Positions 18,158-27,031 are shown, numbered from the stretch's first letter. The stretch is 64,000 bases of DNA from JBKPNZ01 sp046732895 (GCA_046732895.1 JBKPNZ010000014.1:1-64000), one strand, 5' to 3'. The notes: generated from the letters alone by a model not told the origin. Made by a program: numbers and translations.

Positions 18158-18597
18158 ACGAGGCCGGCCGCCCGCAGGGCGGCGTCCTGGTCGAGATGGA
18201 ACTCGGCTCGCGTCACTCGTCCGGCATCGTCGAAGGCGAACACCATCGCGCTCGGCTGGCGGATCTCGACGCCCCCGTGGCGCGTCACGGCGATCTGTGT
18301 CACGAGGATCACGATGTGGCGCTCGGCCTCACGCACCTCCTCCAGCTCGGCGCGAAGGGTCTCGAACGCCTCGCCCCAGTCGCTCCAGGCCCGGGAAACC
18401 CCCTCGACGCCCGGATATTCCACCTCGGGGGTGGGGGGCAGAGGGACCATGACGCACGTGAAGTCCGGTGTCGCCGCAACTGAGAGGAACTCGGTCAGGG
18501 CGGGCAGGGCATCGCGCATGTCGCCGAGGTCGTTGCCCTCGCTGAGGAAGGTGGAGAGGACCTCGCGAGCCGCGGCTTGGGCGTCGGGGTCGGCCAT
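18154..18597 (-). CDS. SnoaL/NTF2-like protein
   Basis: A 147-residue protein that looks like a small NTF2-like cone fold: N-terminal helix (AAREVLSTFLSEG), a YPGVEGVSRAWSDWGEAFETLRAELEEV segment and beta-strands ending RAEFHLDQDAAL, as in SnoaL-like and ketosteroid-isomerase-like proteins. The segment VTRHGGVEIRQPSAMVFAFDDAGRV fits the same fold. The ATG at 18597 is 64 bp from the divergent acyl-CoA dehydrogenase start. No reaction can be assigned. Confidence 0.65.
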   Translation of the reverse strand: MADPDAQAAAREVLSTFLSEGNDLGDMRDALPALTEFLSVAATPDFTCVMVPLPPTPEVEYPGVEGVSRAWSDWGEAFETLRAELEEVREAERHIVILVTQIAVTRHGGVEIRQPSAMVFAFDDAGRVTRAEFHLDQDAALRAAGLV

Positions 18598-18661
18598 TGG
18601 CGCGAAGTATCCTTCACGCCCGCCGAGGACTTCCAGAGCACACCCAGCGATCGAAGGAGCT

Positions 18662-19861
18662 ATGGCCGTAGCCACCGCCACGTACATCGACAAGACCGAC
18701 GAGCAGAAGGCGATCACCGAGATGGTGCGCCAGTTCGTCGACAACGAGATCCTTCCCGTCGCGGAGGAGTTCGATCACGAGGACAAGTTCCCCGAGGCGA
18801 TCGTCGAGCAGATGAAGGAGCTCGGGCTGTTCGGCGTGACCATCCCCGAGGAGCACGGCGGGATGGGACTCGACCTCACCACCTACGCGATGATCGTGGA
18901 GGAGCTCTCACGCGGCTGGATCTCGATCTCGGGCGTCGTCAACACCCACTTCATTGGCTCCTACCTGCTGATGAAGTACGGCACCGACGAGCAGAAGGAC
19001 TACTTCCTGCCGAAGATGGCGACGGGGGAGATCCGCGCCGCCTTCTCCCTGTCCGAGCCCGAGGTGGGATCCGACGTCCAGGGAATCAAGTCGACCGCGA
19101 CACAGGCCGACGAGGGGAACTGGGAGATCAACGGCCAGAAGATGTGGGTGACGAACGGCCTCCGATCCGGCGTCGTCTTCGTCCTCGTCAAGAGCGACCC
19201 CAAGGCCGAGCCCCCGTACAAGGGCATGACGTGCTTCATCTGCGAGAAGGAGCCCGGTGCCGACGAGGTACCAGGCCTGAAGATCCCACCGAAGATCAAG
19301 AAGATGGGCTACAAGGGCGTTGAGTCCACCGAGCTCGTCTTCGACGGCTTCAAGGTGGGTGAGGATCGGATCCTGGGTGGGCCCGACGGCCTCGGCAAGG
19401 GATTCGGCCAGATGATGGACGCGCTCGAGGTGGGTAGGGTGAACGTCGCTGCCCGCGGCGTCGGCGTCGCCCAGCGGGCCCTCGAGCTCGCGCTCCGCTA
19501 CAGCCAGGAGCGCAAGGCCTTCGGCAAGCCCATCGCGCAGCATCAGGCGATCACCTTCAAGCTCGCCGAGATGGGGACGAGGCTCGAGGCCGCGCGCCTG
19601 CTGACGATGAAGGCCGCGCGGATGAAGGACGCGGGCGAGCGCTCCGACCTGGAGGCCGGGATGGCGAAGCTGTTCGCCTCCGAGGCGGCAAAGGAGAACG
19701 CCGAGGAGGCACTTCGCATCCACGGCGGCTACGGGTACTCGAAGGAGTACGAGATCGAGCGCATCTACCGCGACGCGCCGCTGCTCTTGATCGGCGAGGG
19801 GACCTCCGAGATCCAGAAGATGCTGATCGGCCGGAAGCTGCTCGAGCGGAATCCGAACTAG
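18662..19861 (+). CDS. acyl-CoA dehydrogenase, candidate methylsuccinyl-CoA dehydrogenase
   Basis: A 399-residue FAD-dependent acyl-CoA dehydrogenase: AFSLSEPEVGSDVQGI and WVTNG (flavin and substrate binding), RVNVAARGVGVAQRALE, FGKPIAQHQAI, RIHGGYGYSKEYEIER and LLIGEGTSEIQ near the C-terminus. It closely resembles the actinobacterial dehydrogenase encoded beside crotonyl-CoA carboxylase/reductase, which acts on methylsuccinyl-CoA. It lacks the N-terminal extension of the proteobacterial Mcd enzyme, so the assignment is inference from clade and from mcl, hydratase, ecm and ccr in the window. The ribosome site GAAGGAG precedes the ATG. The SCP2-like gene starts directly after its stop codon. 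Confidence 0.88.
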   Translation: MAVATATYIDKTDEQKAITEMVRQFVDNEILPVAEEFDHEDKFPEAIVEQMKELGLFGVTIPEEHGGMGLDLTTYAMIVEELSRGWISISGVVNTHFIGSYLLMKYGTDEQKDYFLPKMATGEIRAAFSLSEPEVGSDVQGIKSTATQADEGNWEINGQKMWVTNGLRSGVVFVLVKSDPKAEPPYKGMTCFICEKEPGADEVPGLKIPPKIKKMGYKGVESTELVFDGFKVGEDRILGGPDGLGKGFGQMMDALEVGRVNVAARGVGVAQRALELALRYSQERKAFGKPIAQHQAITFKLAEMGTRLEAARLLTMKAARMKDAGERSDLEAGMAKLFASEAAKENAEEALRIHGGYGYSKEYEIERIYRDAPLLLIGEGTSEIQKMLIGRKLLERNPN

Positions 19862-20224
19862 ATGCCGGGCGCCCCAGAGCTCATCGCAACCGCCTATCGC
19901 CGTTTCGTTGCTGAGATTCCGGCGCTCGCAAAGCTGAAGCTCGTCGTCGGGCTAGAGCTGCGCGGCCGCGGTGACGTCCAGGTCTATCGCGTCGAGCTGC
20001 CCGGGCCCCAGGTTCGAAAGGGGGTGCCGGACGACGCCCGGGTCGACATCTCGCTGCCGCGCTCGCACTTCAACGAGCTGGCGACGAAGGGCAGGGTCCA
20101 GGAGTGGCGCGAGGCGTTCGAGCACGGCGACGTGAAGGTGGGCGGTGATCCCGAGATCCAGAAGCTCGTCGGGACCGTGATCGCCCGTCACGAGGCACGG
20201 GCCCACCTGCGTAAGGCCCGCTAG
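19862..20224 (+). CDS. SCP2-like lipid-transfer domain protein
   Basis: A 120-residue protein that begins on the base after the dehydrogenase stop and is therefore coupled to it. The pattern ARVDISLPRSHFNELATKGRVQEWREAFEHGDVKVGGDPEIQKLV is that of SCP2 sterol-carrier-like domains, in which a small sheet covers a hydrophobic pocket near the C-terminus. It may bind acyl-CoA or a hydrophobic ligand. An 8-bp inverted repeat (20224-20231 with 20258-20265) follows its stop codon. Confidence 0.65.
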   Translation: MPGAPELIATAYRRFVAEIPALAKLKLVVGLELRGRGDVQVYRVELPGPQVRKGVPDDARVDISLPRSHFNELATKGRVQEWREAFEHGDVKVGGDPEIQKLVGTVIARHEARAHLRKAR

Positions 20225-20260
20225 TCAAGCGGCGGATCTCGGGTCGTCAGGCACGGGCGC

Positions 20261-20287
20261 TTGACAATCGCGCGATCGCGTTATAGG
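20261..20287 (+). promoter_or_regulatory. candidate promoter of the subtilase gene
   Basis: TTGACA at 20261-20266 is a perfect -35 match in a GC-rich gap. TATAGG at 20282-20287 could be the -10, but the 15-bp spacer is short. It overlaps the right arm of the 20224/20258 inverted repeat. Confidence 0.35.
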
Positions 20288-20344
20288 ACTCCGGTCCACG
20301 TGCGCAGGGGTGCGCTCACTGGGGGACTCTCGAGGGAGGGATCG

Positions 20345-23300
20345 ATGATTCGTCGTCGCCTGCTGTTCGTGCTTGCCGTCGTGGCCGCAACCGCCACGGT
20401 TTCCTGGGCTGCTGTCGTGGCGGCCAGTCCGTCACAACAGTCGACTGGGCGGGCAGAGCTCCGCAGCGAGGGCGTCCGGGACGGCTTCGTTCCGGCCGCG
20501 GCCCGCGGGAACGACCTCGGCCGCTACTTCGTCGTCATGAACGCGCCCTCGGTGGCGGACCGGGCGAGGGCCGGCGGGGCCCAGTCGAAGGCCGCACAGG
20601 TGAACACGGCCGATGCCGCCAAGGCGAGCCAGGCGGGCGCCATCGCGGAGGCCAAGTCGATGGGCGGTGACGTGGTGTTCCGCTACGACGTGCTCGTCAA
20701 CGGCTTCTCGGCGCAGCTCTCACCGGACGCGGCGTCCGCGCTGGCGGGGCGCTCCGACGTCGCCTCGGTGCAGCCGGTCTCGATCGTGCAGAAGCAGAAC
20801 GAGACGAGCGTGCCCTTCATCGGCGCTCCGGAGGTCTGGAAGGACCTCGGCGTCAGGGGCCAGGGAATGAACGTGGCCGTCGTCGACACCGGCGTCGACT
20901 ACACCCATGCGAACTTCGGCGGCTCCGGTGATCCGGATGACTACGCCAACAACGACCCGAACGTGATCGAGGACGACCCGCAGACGGGCGATCCAACCTT
21001 CCCCACGGACAAGGTCACCAAGGGTTACGACTTCGTCGGCTCGAACTACGACGTCGTCGATGACGGCAATAACGAGGACCCGACCAACGACACGCCCCAT
21101 CCTGATCCCGATCCGCTCGACCGCGACGGGCACGGCTCGCACACGGCCGGCACCTGTTGTGGGCTCGGCGTCCCCGGCGAGATCGGAAAGGGCGTCGCGC
21201 CCAAGGCGAACATCTGGGCCGTCAAGGTCTGGGACGAGGGCAACTCGACCGATGACGTGCTCGTGCGCGGCTACGAGTACGCGATGGATCCCAACGGCGA
21301 CGGCTCCACCAGGGACGCCGCCGATGTGATCTCGTTCTCGGGTGGCGTTGACTACGGCACCCTGAACTCCGTCGAGGCGCGTGCCGCGCAGCGGGTGGTC
21401 GATCTGGGCACAGTGTTCGTGGCCTCGGCCGGGAACTCGGGCAACCAGCCTGTCGGTGGCTCCGCCTACATCACCGGCACGCCCGCGAACGCGAAGGGCG
21501 TCGTCTCGGTTGCCGCGTCGATTGACCAGTTCGTCGCGCAGACGCTCACGGTCGACACGCCGCAGACGGATCTGCCCGACGACGGCCTGATGGTCCCGCA
21601 GGACTGGGCGGCGCCACTGGACACCGACATCACCGACCAGATCATCGACGCGCGCGAGTTCGATCCGCCGGCCGATCCCGCGAACCCGGCGCCGAGCGAT
21701 CGGATGCTCTGCGACAACACACCGCCGGGTAGTTTCGGCGGCCACATCGCGTTGGTTTTCAAGGGCGCAACCGGAGGCGGCGACTGCACGGGCTCCGAGA
21801 AGGTGTTCCGCGCTCAGGAGATGGGCGCCAGCGCCGTGGTTCTGTGGAACGGCTTCGGCGGTCTGCCCTCGGCCCTGGGACCCGGCGACTTCGTCGACCA
21901 GCTCACGATCCCGGCGGCGATGATCTCTACGGACGACTCAGAGACGCTCGGCGATGTCATCAGCCCGGATGCGGCCAACGGCAACTTCAACGATGTTGCC
22001 ACGACGGTCACCCTCCACGCCGACCCCTCGGTGATCCCCGGTCACGAGGACTCGATGACGGACTTCACGTCGGAGGGTCCGGCGCGGCTCACGAACGACC
22101 TGAAGCCGGACATCTCTGCGCCGGGCTTCGACATCAAGTCGACGGCGGTTGGCACCGGAACCGAGGGGGCGAAGCTCTCCGGTACCTCGATGGCCGCCCC
22201 GCACGTCTCCGGCGTGGCCGCGCTGCTGCGTCAGATCCACCCGGACTTCGATCCCGGGCGGATCAAGGCGCTCCTGATGAACCAGGCGACGCGCGACCTG
22301 AAGAACAACGACCTCTCCGAGCCCGTCTCGGCGACGGTCATGGGCGCAGGGCGAGTGCAGGCCGACGAGTCGGCGAAGGCCGTCTCGCTGGCCGAGCCCG
22401 GCAGCCTCTCGTACGGGCTCCAGCACCTCACCGCCACGCGTTCGCTCGTGCGGCACTTCACGGTGCGCAACTTCGATTCCAAGAGTCACAGCTACACCGT
22501 CGATGGCGACGATCGCTACTGGGACTTCGATCCGGCGATGACGACGGTCGAGATCTCGCTCGACAACTCGTCATATGCGTCGAGCCAGGCCTTCACGCTC
22601 AAGAAGGGCAAGACGCAGAAGGTCTACGTGCGGCTGACGCTCGATCCGTCGGTCGTCACCGAGGCCGACCAGCTGGACGGTTGGTACTACTCCCACCCGA
22701 ACATGGACGGGACGATCACCGTCGATCAGAGCGGCAGCGGCGGTGACCCGAAGGTCGCCTGGCACGTGGCCCCGCTCGCCGCCTCTGACGACAGCCTGTC
22801 GGAGTCGGAGCTCGATCTGAGCTCGGGCCCCGACACGATGACGCTCGTCACCGGTGGCGCCGGCGTCGATTACGCCGACCTCTACCAGCTCGGCGACACC
22901 GACCCGGTGAACTCGACCGGCGAGGAGGACGTCGTCGCCACGGGAGCCCGCTCGTTCACCGGCAGCACGGTCGGCGACGATACGCCTGAGGGCGTGCCGA
23001 CCGGCACCGATGAGGTCACGGGCTCCCTCTGGCAGGAGTTCCTGACCCAGGACGATGAGCCGACCGAGGCCGTTGAGTTCGGAGTGCAGACGGCCGCGGT
23101 CCACAACACCACCGAGACCGAGGAGGTCGACGTGCTCGTCGACTCGGGCGCCGACGGCGTCTTCTCCGGAACGGACGACGGCGTTGACGCCGACTACATG
23201 GTCGTGAAGACCCCGGACGCCGGCGGCAACGTCTGCGTCTTCGACCTCTCGCAGCCCGATCCGTTCGACGAGTGCTCGGCGCTCTATTTCGCCGACTACA

Positions 23301-23680
23301 CGAACTACAACGGCAACCTCCTCGGGTTGGCCGTGGATGCGAACGCGATCGGAGTGACCGACGGTGCCCCGATCTCGTACTCGGTCCAGGCATGCACCGG
23401 GACGTTCTCGGGCGACGTGCCGGGCCAGATCTGCGACACGGCCGGCGCGATCGATGAGGAAGCGGGCACCTACGACGCCGTCTTCACCCCGACGGATCCG
23501 GAGCTCGTGATCGATCCGCTCGTCTGTCAGGGGTTCTGGGACGGTGGAGCATGCGATGGCGGCGACCCGATCACGGTCGACCGAGGCTCGGCGGCCGCGG
23601 ACGAGGATCCGAGCATCCTGGCGCTGTTCCCGAACAACCCGCCCTCGCGCAACCCGACGATCGTCACGACGACGCACTAG
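20345..23680 (+). CDS. secreted subtilisin-like serine protease (S8)
   Basis: A 1111-residue exported protease: signal peptide (MIRRRLLFVLAVVAATATV...), an I9-type propeptide to about residue 160, then the catalytic domain with Asp181 (VAVVDTGVDYT), His263 (DGHGSHTAG) and Ser615 (SGTSMAAPHV). A PA-like insertion lies between His and Ser, as in large subtilases, and Asp-rich loops suggest calcium binding. About 450 residues after the catalytic domain look like beta-sandwich domains, without an obvious anchor. ATG 20345 has GGGAGGGA upstream. A strong hairpin follows the stop codon. Confidence 0.92.
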   Translation: MIRRRLLFVLAVVAATATVSWAAVVAASPSQQSTGRAELRSEGVRDGFVPAAARGNDLGRYFVVMNAPSVADRARAGGAQSKAAQVNTADAAKASQAGAIAEAKSMGGDVVFRYDVLVNGFSAQLSPDAASALAGRSDVASVQPVSIVQKQNETSVPFIGAPEVWKDLGVRGQGMNVAVVDTGVDYTHANFGGSGDPDDYANNDPNVIEDDPQTGDPTFPTDKVTKGYDFVGSNYDVVDDGNNEDPTNDTPHPDPDPLDRDGHGSHTAGTCCGLGVPGEIGKGVAPKANIWAVKVWDEGNSTDDVLVRGYEYAMDPNGDGSTRDAADVISFSGGVDYGTLNSVEARAAQRVVDLGTVFVASAGNSGNQPVGGSAYITGTPANAKGVVSVAASIDQFVAQTLTVDTPQTDLPDDGLMVPQDWAAPLDTDITDQIIDAREFDPPADPANPAPSDRMLCDNTPPGSFGGHIALVFKGATGGGDCTGSEKVFRAQEMGASAVVLWNGFGGLPSALGPGDFVDQLTIPAAMISTDDSETLGDVISPDAANGNFNDVATTVTLHADPSVIPGHEDSMTDFTSEGPARLTNDLKPDISAPGFDIKSTAVGTGTEGAKLSGTSMAAPHVSGVAALLRQIHPDFDPGRIKALLMNQATRDLKNNDLSEPVSATVMGAGRVQADESAKAVSLAEPGSLSYGLQHLTATRSLVRHFTVRNFDSKSHSYTVDGDDRYWDFDPAMTTVEISLDNSSYASSQAFTLKKGKTQKVYVRLTLDPSVVTEADQLDGWYYSHPNMDGTITVDQSGSGGDPKVAWHVAPLAASDDSLSESELDLSSGPDTMTLVTGGAGVDYADLYQLGDTDPVNSTGEEDVVATGARSFTGSTVGDDTPEGVPTGTDEVTGSLWQEFLTQDDEPTEAVEFGVQTAAVHNTTETEEVDVLVDSGADGVFSGTDDGVDADYMVVKTPDAGGNVCVFDLSQPDPFDECSALYFADYTNYNGNLLGLAVDANAIGVTDGAPISYSVQACTGTFSGDVPGQICDTAGAIDEEAGTYDAVFTPTDPELVIDPLVCQGFWDGGACDGGDPITVDRGSAAADEDPSILALFPNNPPSRNPTIVTTTH

Positions 23681-23695
23681 TCCCAGCAAGCAACG

Positions 23696-23731
23696 AGCAG
23701 GCGCGCCCGGCACAATGCCGGGCCGCTTGCT
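23696..23731 (+). terminator. GC-rich hairpin after the subtilase gene
   Basis: GCCCGGCA (23705-23712) pairs with TGCCGGGC (23716-23723) around a 3-nt loop. Flanking AGCAGGCG and CGCTTGCT extend the stem with a bulge. There is no T-tract, as is common in high-GC actinobacteria. The loop is CAA and the flanks are not symmetric, so it is kept apart from the ATG-centred palindromes. Confidence 0.6.
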
Positions 23732-23770
23732 GCATGCTGCCCATAGCGAACCGCGAACGAGAACGGAGAA

Positions 23771-24319
23771 ATGAGCGAGAACGAATCCCACGAGCTTGTA
23801 ACCGACCAGGCCGGGCGCGAGGCTTCGGGGGCGCGTCAGTACGGGCGCTACCTCGAGGAGTTCGAGGTCGGCGCCGTCTACAAGCACTGGCCGGCGAAGA
23901 CCGTGACCGAGGCGGACGATCACCTCTTCTGCCTGATCACGATGAATCACCATCCGCTCCACATCAACGACCACTACGCCTCGCAGTCCCAGCAGGGTCA
24001 GAACGTCGTCGTTGGCCCGCTGGTCTACTCCCTGGCGGTCGGGATGACCGTCGGCGACGTCTCGGGGAAGGCGATCGCCAACCTCGCGACCGAGGAGCTC
24101 AGCCATCCGAATCCGGTCTTCCACGGGGACACGCTCTTCTGCGAGTCGGAGGTCCTCGAGGTGAGGCCGTCGCAGTCAAAGCCCGACCGCGGCATCGTCA
24201 AGGTCCACACCCGCGTCTACAAGCAGGACGGGACACTCGTGGCCGAGTTCAAGCGGGCCGTCCTCGTGCCGCGGAAGCCGAACGGCGACACGCCGACCCC
24301 CGAAGGCGACGTCGACTGA
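23771..24319 (+). CDS. MaoC-type hydratase, candidate mesaconyl-CoA hydratase
   Basis: A 182-residue hot-dog protein. GRYLEEFEVGAVYKHWPAKTVTEADDH at the N-terminus, MNHHPLHINDHYA as the hydratase motif, VVVGPLVYSLAVGM, and HPNPVFHGDTLFCESEV follow the MaoC pattern. Actinobacterial proteins of this subgroup are encoded with crotonyl-CoA carboxylase/reductase and a CoA lyase, and act as mesaconyl-CoA hydratase. It is a single-domain form, unlike the longer proteobacterial Mch. GAACGGAGAA precedes the ATG. The assignment rests on subgroup and on the other ethylmalonyl-CoA genes here. Confidence 0.82.
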   Translation: MSENESHELVTDQAGREASGARQYGRYLEEFEVGAVYKHWPAKTVTEADDHLFCLITMNHHPLHINDHYASQSQQGQNVVVGPLVYSLAVGMTVGDVSGKAIANLATEELSHPNPVFHGDTLFCESEVLEVRPSQSKPDRGIVKVHTRVYKQDGTLVAEFKRAVLVPRKPNGDTPTPEGDVD

Positions 24320-24716
24320 GCCCGCACATCCCTGGGCCGTCCTCGCCGCCGAGCGCGGAGTCGACGCGGTCCTCGTCGAGGGTGACGGCATCCTGCCGGC
24401 CGTCGCTCGGCTCGGCGATGCCCGCTTTCTCCTGAAGGCGGGGCGGGTGGGCGGGCCTGAGGATGAGCCCGGATCGAGGCCGATCACCGAGGATCTCGTG
24501 GGGCGGGTGCTCGATGCCGCGGCGGCGGGTGAGGTCGAGTGGGAGGTCGATCCCGACTTCGGCTATGAGGTCGCGGCGAAGGTGCCCGGCGTCGACCCGC
24601 CGGAGGATGGGCTGCTGATGCCGCGTTTTCTCTACACGCGAGCCGATCGCGTCTACGAGCACGCGGCGATCGTCGCCCGGGTCCGGGATGAGGTCACCCG
24701 GCTGATCGAGAGCTGA
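24300..24716 (+). pseudogene. C-terminal remnant resembling ATP-type PEP carboxykinase
   Basis: An open frame of about 138 codons overlaps the end of the MaoC gene but has no ATG, GTG or TTG before a GTG at 24447. Its sequence has LKAGRVGGPED, then EWEVDPDFGYEVAAKVPGVDP, then MPRFLYTRADRVYEH. This resembles the C-terminal part of ATP-dependent PEPCK proteins from deep actinobacteria. The nucleotide-binding domain is absent. It is best read as a fragment left by deletion, in a genome that has the GTP enzyme at 14.7 kb. A genuine short gene starting at 24447 (89 residues) is the alternative. Confidence 0.45.
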
Positions 24717-24729
24717 CGAGGTCCGTCGC

Positions 24730-25704
24730 CTAGATCAGCTCGGCGACGGCGGTGAGTCCGGCGTCGAAGTCGGTCCCAGGGACGGCACCGATGCAGGGCG
24801 AGATAGTGCCCGCCTCCCGGTAGCGCTCCACCGCTCCGCGAACCTCATCGGGGCCGCCGATCCCGGCCAGGCTCTCGATCATCGCGTCCGAGAGCCCGGC
24901 CTTGGCCCGCTCGACGTCGCCCGCCTGCATCCCTTCGTCGAAGGCCTTGAGGTCGTCGCCGAAACCCGAGCCCTCGAGCATCGCCCGGTAGAACGGCAGG
25001 GAGGCGTAGGTAACGAGCTGATCGCGCATCCGCTCCCGTGCCGCCTTCGGGTCATCGGTCAGGCCGACGGGGACGGCGGCGACGATGTCGAAGCCCTTGA
25101 GGTCCTTGCCGGCGCGCTCGCGTCCCTCCCGCACGTGAGGGATGACGACGTCGCGGACGTAGTCCGGGTTGCAGAGCCAGAGCATGACCCCGTCGCCGAT
25201 CTCGCCGGCGAGCCTCAGCATGTTCGGCGAGAGCGCGGCGATCTTGATCGGGAGGTCCGCCCGCGCCTGGTAGCCCATGAACTGGAAGCGGGTGTTGAAG
25301 AACTCGCCCTCGGGCGGCGCCTCGCCGGCCAGGATCGCCCGCACGACGGAGACGTACTCGCGCATCTGGCTGACGGGCTTGGAGATCTCGGCGTCGTACC
25401 AGTTCTCGACGGTCACCTTGTGGCTGACGCCCAGGCCCAGCACCATGCGGCCGCCGGAGAACTCGTCGATCGTCGCCGCGGCCTGCGCCATCGTCACCGG
25501 CGCCCGAGAGAAAATCGGCACGACGCCGGTCCCGAGCTTGATCCGCTCGGTCACAGACGCGTACGCGGCGAGGACGCTCAGCGAGTCGCGGCCGGCGATA
25601 TGGGTCACGTAAGCGGCCTCGAACCCGAGCTCGTCGGCGCGCTTCACCCGCTCGAGCGCGGAGTCGAGCGAACGCCCGACGGAGATGAACGCCCCGATCG
25701 CCAC
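24730..25704 (-). CDS. LLM-class (probably F420-dependent) oxidoreductase
   Basis: A 324-residue TIM-barrel luciferase-like monooxygenase family protein. MAIGAFISVGRSLDSALERVKRADELGFEAAYV starts the first strand and helix. TERIKLGTGVVPIFSRAPVTMAQAAATIDEFSGGRMVLGLGVS is the characteristic cofactor-side segment, followed by REYVSVVRAILAGE and PIKIAALSPNMLRLAGEIGDGVML. Such proteins use F420 or FMN; the complete F420 pathway in the window favours F420. Substrate unknown. It is divergent from the SRPBCC-like gene, with a 47-bp palindrome between them. Confidence 0.88.
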   Translation of the reverse strand: MAIGAFISVGRSLDSALERVKRADELGFEAAYVTHIAGRDSLSVLAAYASVTERIKLGTGVVPIFSRAPVTMAQAAATIDEFSGGRMVLGLGVSHKVTVENWYDAEISKPVSQMREYVSVVRAILAGEAPPEGEFFNTRFQFMGYQARADLPIKIAALSPNMLRLAGEIGDGVMLWLCNPDYVRDVVIPHVREGRERAGKDLKGFDIVAAVPVGLTDDPKAARERMRDQLVTYASLPFYRAMLEGSGFGDDLKAFDEGMQAGDVERAKAGLSDAMIESLAGIGGPDEVRGAVERYREAGTISPCIGAVPGTDFDAGLTAVAELI

Positions 25705-25731
25705 CGCGGCATCCTATGGCCCCCCCAAGCA

Positions 25732-25778
25732 GCGATGGTCGAGAAAACGCGTCATTGGCGCGTTAACGCGACCATCGC
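25732..25778. repeat. ATG-centred palindrome between divergent genes
   Basis: A 47-nt symmetric unit. GCGATGGTCG (25732-25741) pairs perfectly with CGACCATCGC (25769-25778). After 4-nt internal loops, AACGCG (25746-25751) pairs with CGCGTT (25759-25764) around a 7-nt centre that reads CCAATGA on the minus strand. Size and layout match the unit at 945-991. It lies in the shared upstream region of the LLM and SRPBCC-like genes, so an operator role is an alternative. Confidence 0.75.
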
Positions 25779-25823
25779 CCGGCCAATGGCGCCTCCAGAA
25801 CGCTGTCGCACTACCTTCCCCGC

Positions 25824-26360
25824 ATGCCCGAACCCGCCACCGCGACCGAACCGACGCGCGTCCCATCACCACCACCCGACGTCGTCGCCACCACCCGCCT
25901 CGCCGCCCCCGCCGACGTCGTCTGGGCCCGCGCCGTGAGCCCCGAGGGCATCAACGACGAGCTGCGCCCGATCCTCCGCATGACGATGCCGCGCGCCTAC
26001 CGCGGCAAGACGATCGACGACGTCAAGGTTGGCGAGCCGCTGGGCCGCAGCTGGATCTTCCTCCTCGGAGTGCTCCCGGTCGACTACGACGACCTGATGC
26101 TCGCCGAGCTCGAGCCCGGCCGCCGCTTCCGCGAGCGCTCGACCATGCTCAGCATGAGCGCCTGGCAGCACGAGCGCGAAGTCGTTCCGGCAGGGGAGGC
26201 GGAGTGCGAGGTCACCGACCGCCTCACGTTCACGCTCCGCCCGCCGATGGCGTGGATCCCGGGCATGAAGCGACTGGCGATCGCAACGGTCCGCCACCTC
26301 TTCGCGCACCGCCACCGGCGGCTCGCCGAGCATTACGGCTCCTCGGCCGAGCGAGCCTAG
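25824..26360 (+). CDS. SRPBCC-like (START/Bet v 1 superfamily) protein
   Basis: A 178-residue protein. VVATTRLAAPADVVWARAVSPEGINDELRPILRM is a typical SRPBCC opening strand and helix pair, followed by strands with GRSWIFLLGVLPVDYDDL, REVVPAGEAECEVTDRLTFTLR and a C-terminal helix TVRHLFAHRHRRLAEHY. It probably forms a hydrophobic ligand pocket. Its stop shares a CTAG with the opposing small gene. Ligand unknown. Confidence 0.65.
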   Translation: MPEPATATEPTRVPSPPPDVVATTRLAAPADVVWARAVSPEGINDELRPILRMTMPRAYRGKTIDDVKVGEPLGRSWIFLLGVLPVDYDDLMLAELEPGRRFRERSTMLSMSAWQHEREVVPAGEAECEVTDRLTFTLRPPMAWIPGMKRLAIATVRHLFAHRHRRLAEHYGSSAERA

Positions 26361-26470
26361 TCCCGCTCGGCTCGCGAGCGAGGCGCCAGAAGCGCGAGTA
26401 AGACCGCCACCGCGACTACCACGACGACGCCCACGAAGCTCGCAACACCGAGGAGGTAAGCGATCACCAT
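26357..26470 (-). CDS. putative 37-residue membrane peptide
   Basis: A short open frame of one membrane segment (AYLLGVASFVGVVVVVAVAVLLALL) followed by the basic tail APRSRAERD, consistent with an N-out or anchored small membrane protein. The ATG at 26470 has no obvious ribosome site, and longer in-frame starts reach 26548. The stop overlaps that of the SRPBCC-like gene in CTAG. Only the hydrophobic pattern supports it as a gene. Confidence 0.3.
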   Translation of the reverse strand: MVIAYLLGVASFVGVVVVVAVAVLLALLAPRSRAERD

Positions 26471-26560
26471 GCCAATCGCCGCCGCACTGCGAGGGCAGCG
26501 AGGGTGGGGAAGGGGCCGCTCGGCAGGAAGATCACGCTCTTCGTCCAAGCGGCGATCCCG

Positions 26561-26926
26561 CTACAGGAGTCTTGCCGCCACGGCGTAGACGGCAAATAGC
26601 GCGAGACTTGCCGCGACCATCGGAATGCCCTGCGTGCTTCCGCGTGTTCGTAGCACCATCCCGATGACCACTCCAAGCGGCGGGAAGAGCACTGCGGCAA
26701 GCCAGCCGAGGACCGACCAGCCCTCGGACGTGAAGCGAAACTCGTTCGGCTCGACATGGTCGCTCCAGACCCACGTGGCGGATGCCGAGGCACCTATGAA
26801 CCAGGCGATCGCGACCGCACCGGGCGATGCTCCGTTCACGAGCAGCCCCGTGGCAGCAGCGAGCGCACTGCCGCCAGCGATCGAGAAGATGGCGATCCAC
26901 GCGGCGCGGGCTTGCGATCGACTCAT
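26561..26926 (-). CDS. small integral membrane protein
   Basis: A 121-residue protein with three to four predicted membrane segments: AWIAIFSIAGGSALAAATGLLV, GAVAIAWFIGASASATWVW, VLGWLAAVLFPPLGVVIGMVL and MVAASLALFAVYAVAARLL. The loop DHVEPNEFRFTSEGW lies between segments two and three. I do not recognise a family. It is followed on the same strand by the tiny membrane peptide gene. Confidence 0.6.
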   Translation of the reverse strand: MSRSQARAAWIAIFSIAGGSALAAATGLLVNGASPGAVAIAWFIGASASATWVWSDHVEPNEFRFTSEGWSVLGWLAAVLFPPLGVVIGMVLRTRGSTQGIPMVAASLALFAVYAVAARLL

Positions 26927-27031
26927 ACACCGGCTATCGGCCCACGGGCGACCTCTCTTAAAGGCTGCTCGCCTTCCGTGAGCAGCGGACTCCCGTCCCT
27001 GTCGCCACGACCCGCGGTCATCATTTGCTCT

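Noticed and set aside
20224..20265. 8-bp inverted repeat before the subtilase as a palindrome family member
   Set aside because: The centre has no ATG and no inner stem.
23696..23731. Hairpin after the subtilase as a member of the ATG-centred palindromes
   Set aside because: The loop is CAA and the outer arms are not symmetric about it; it is better read as a terminator.
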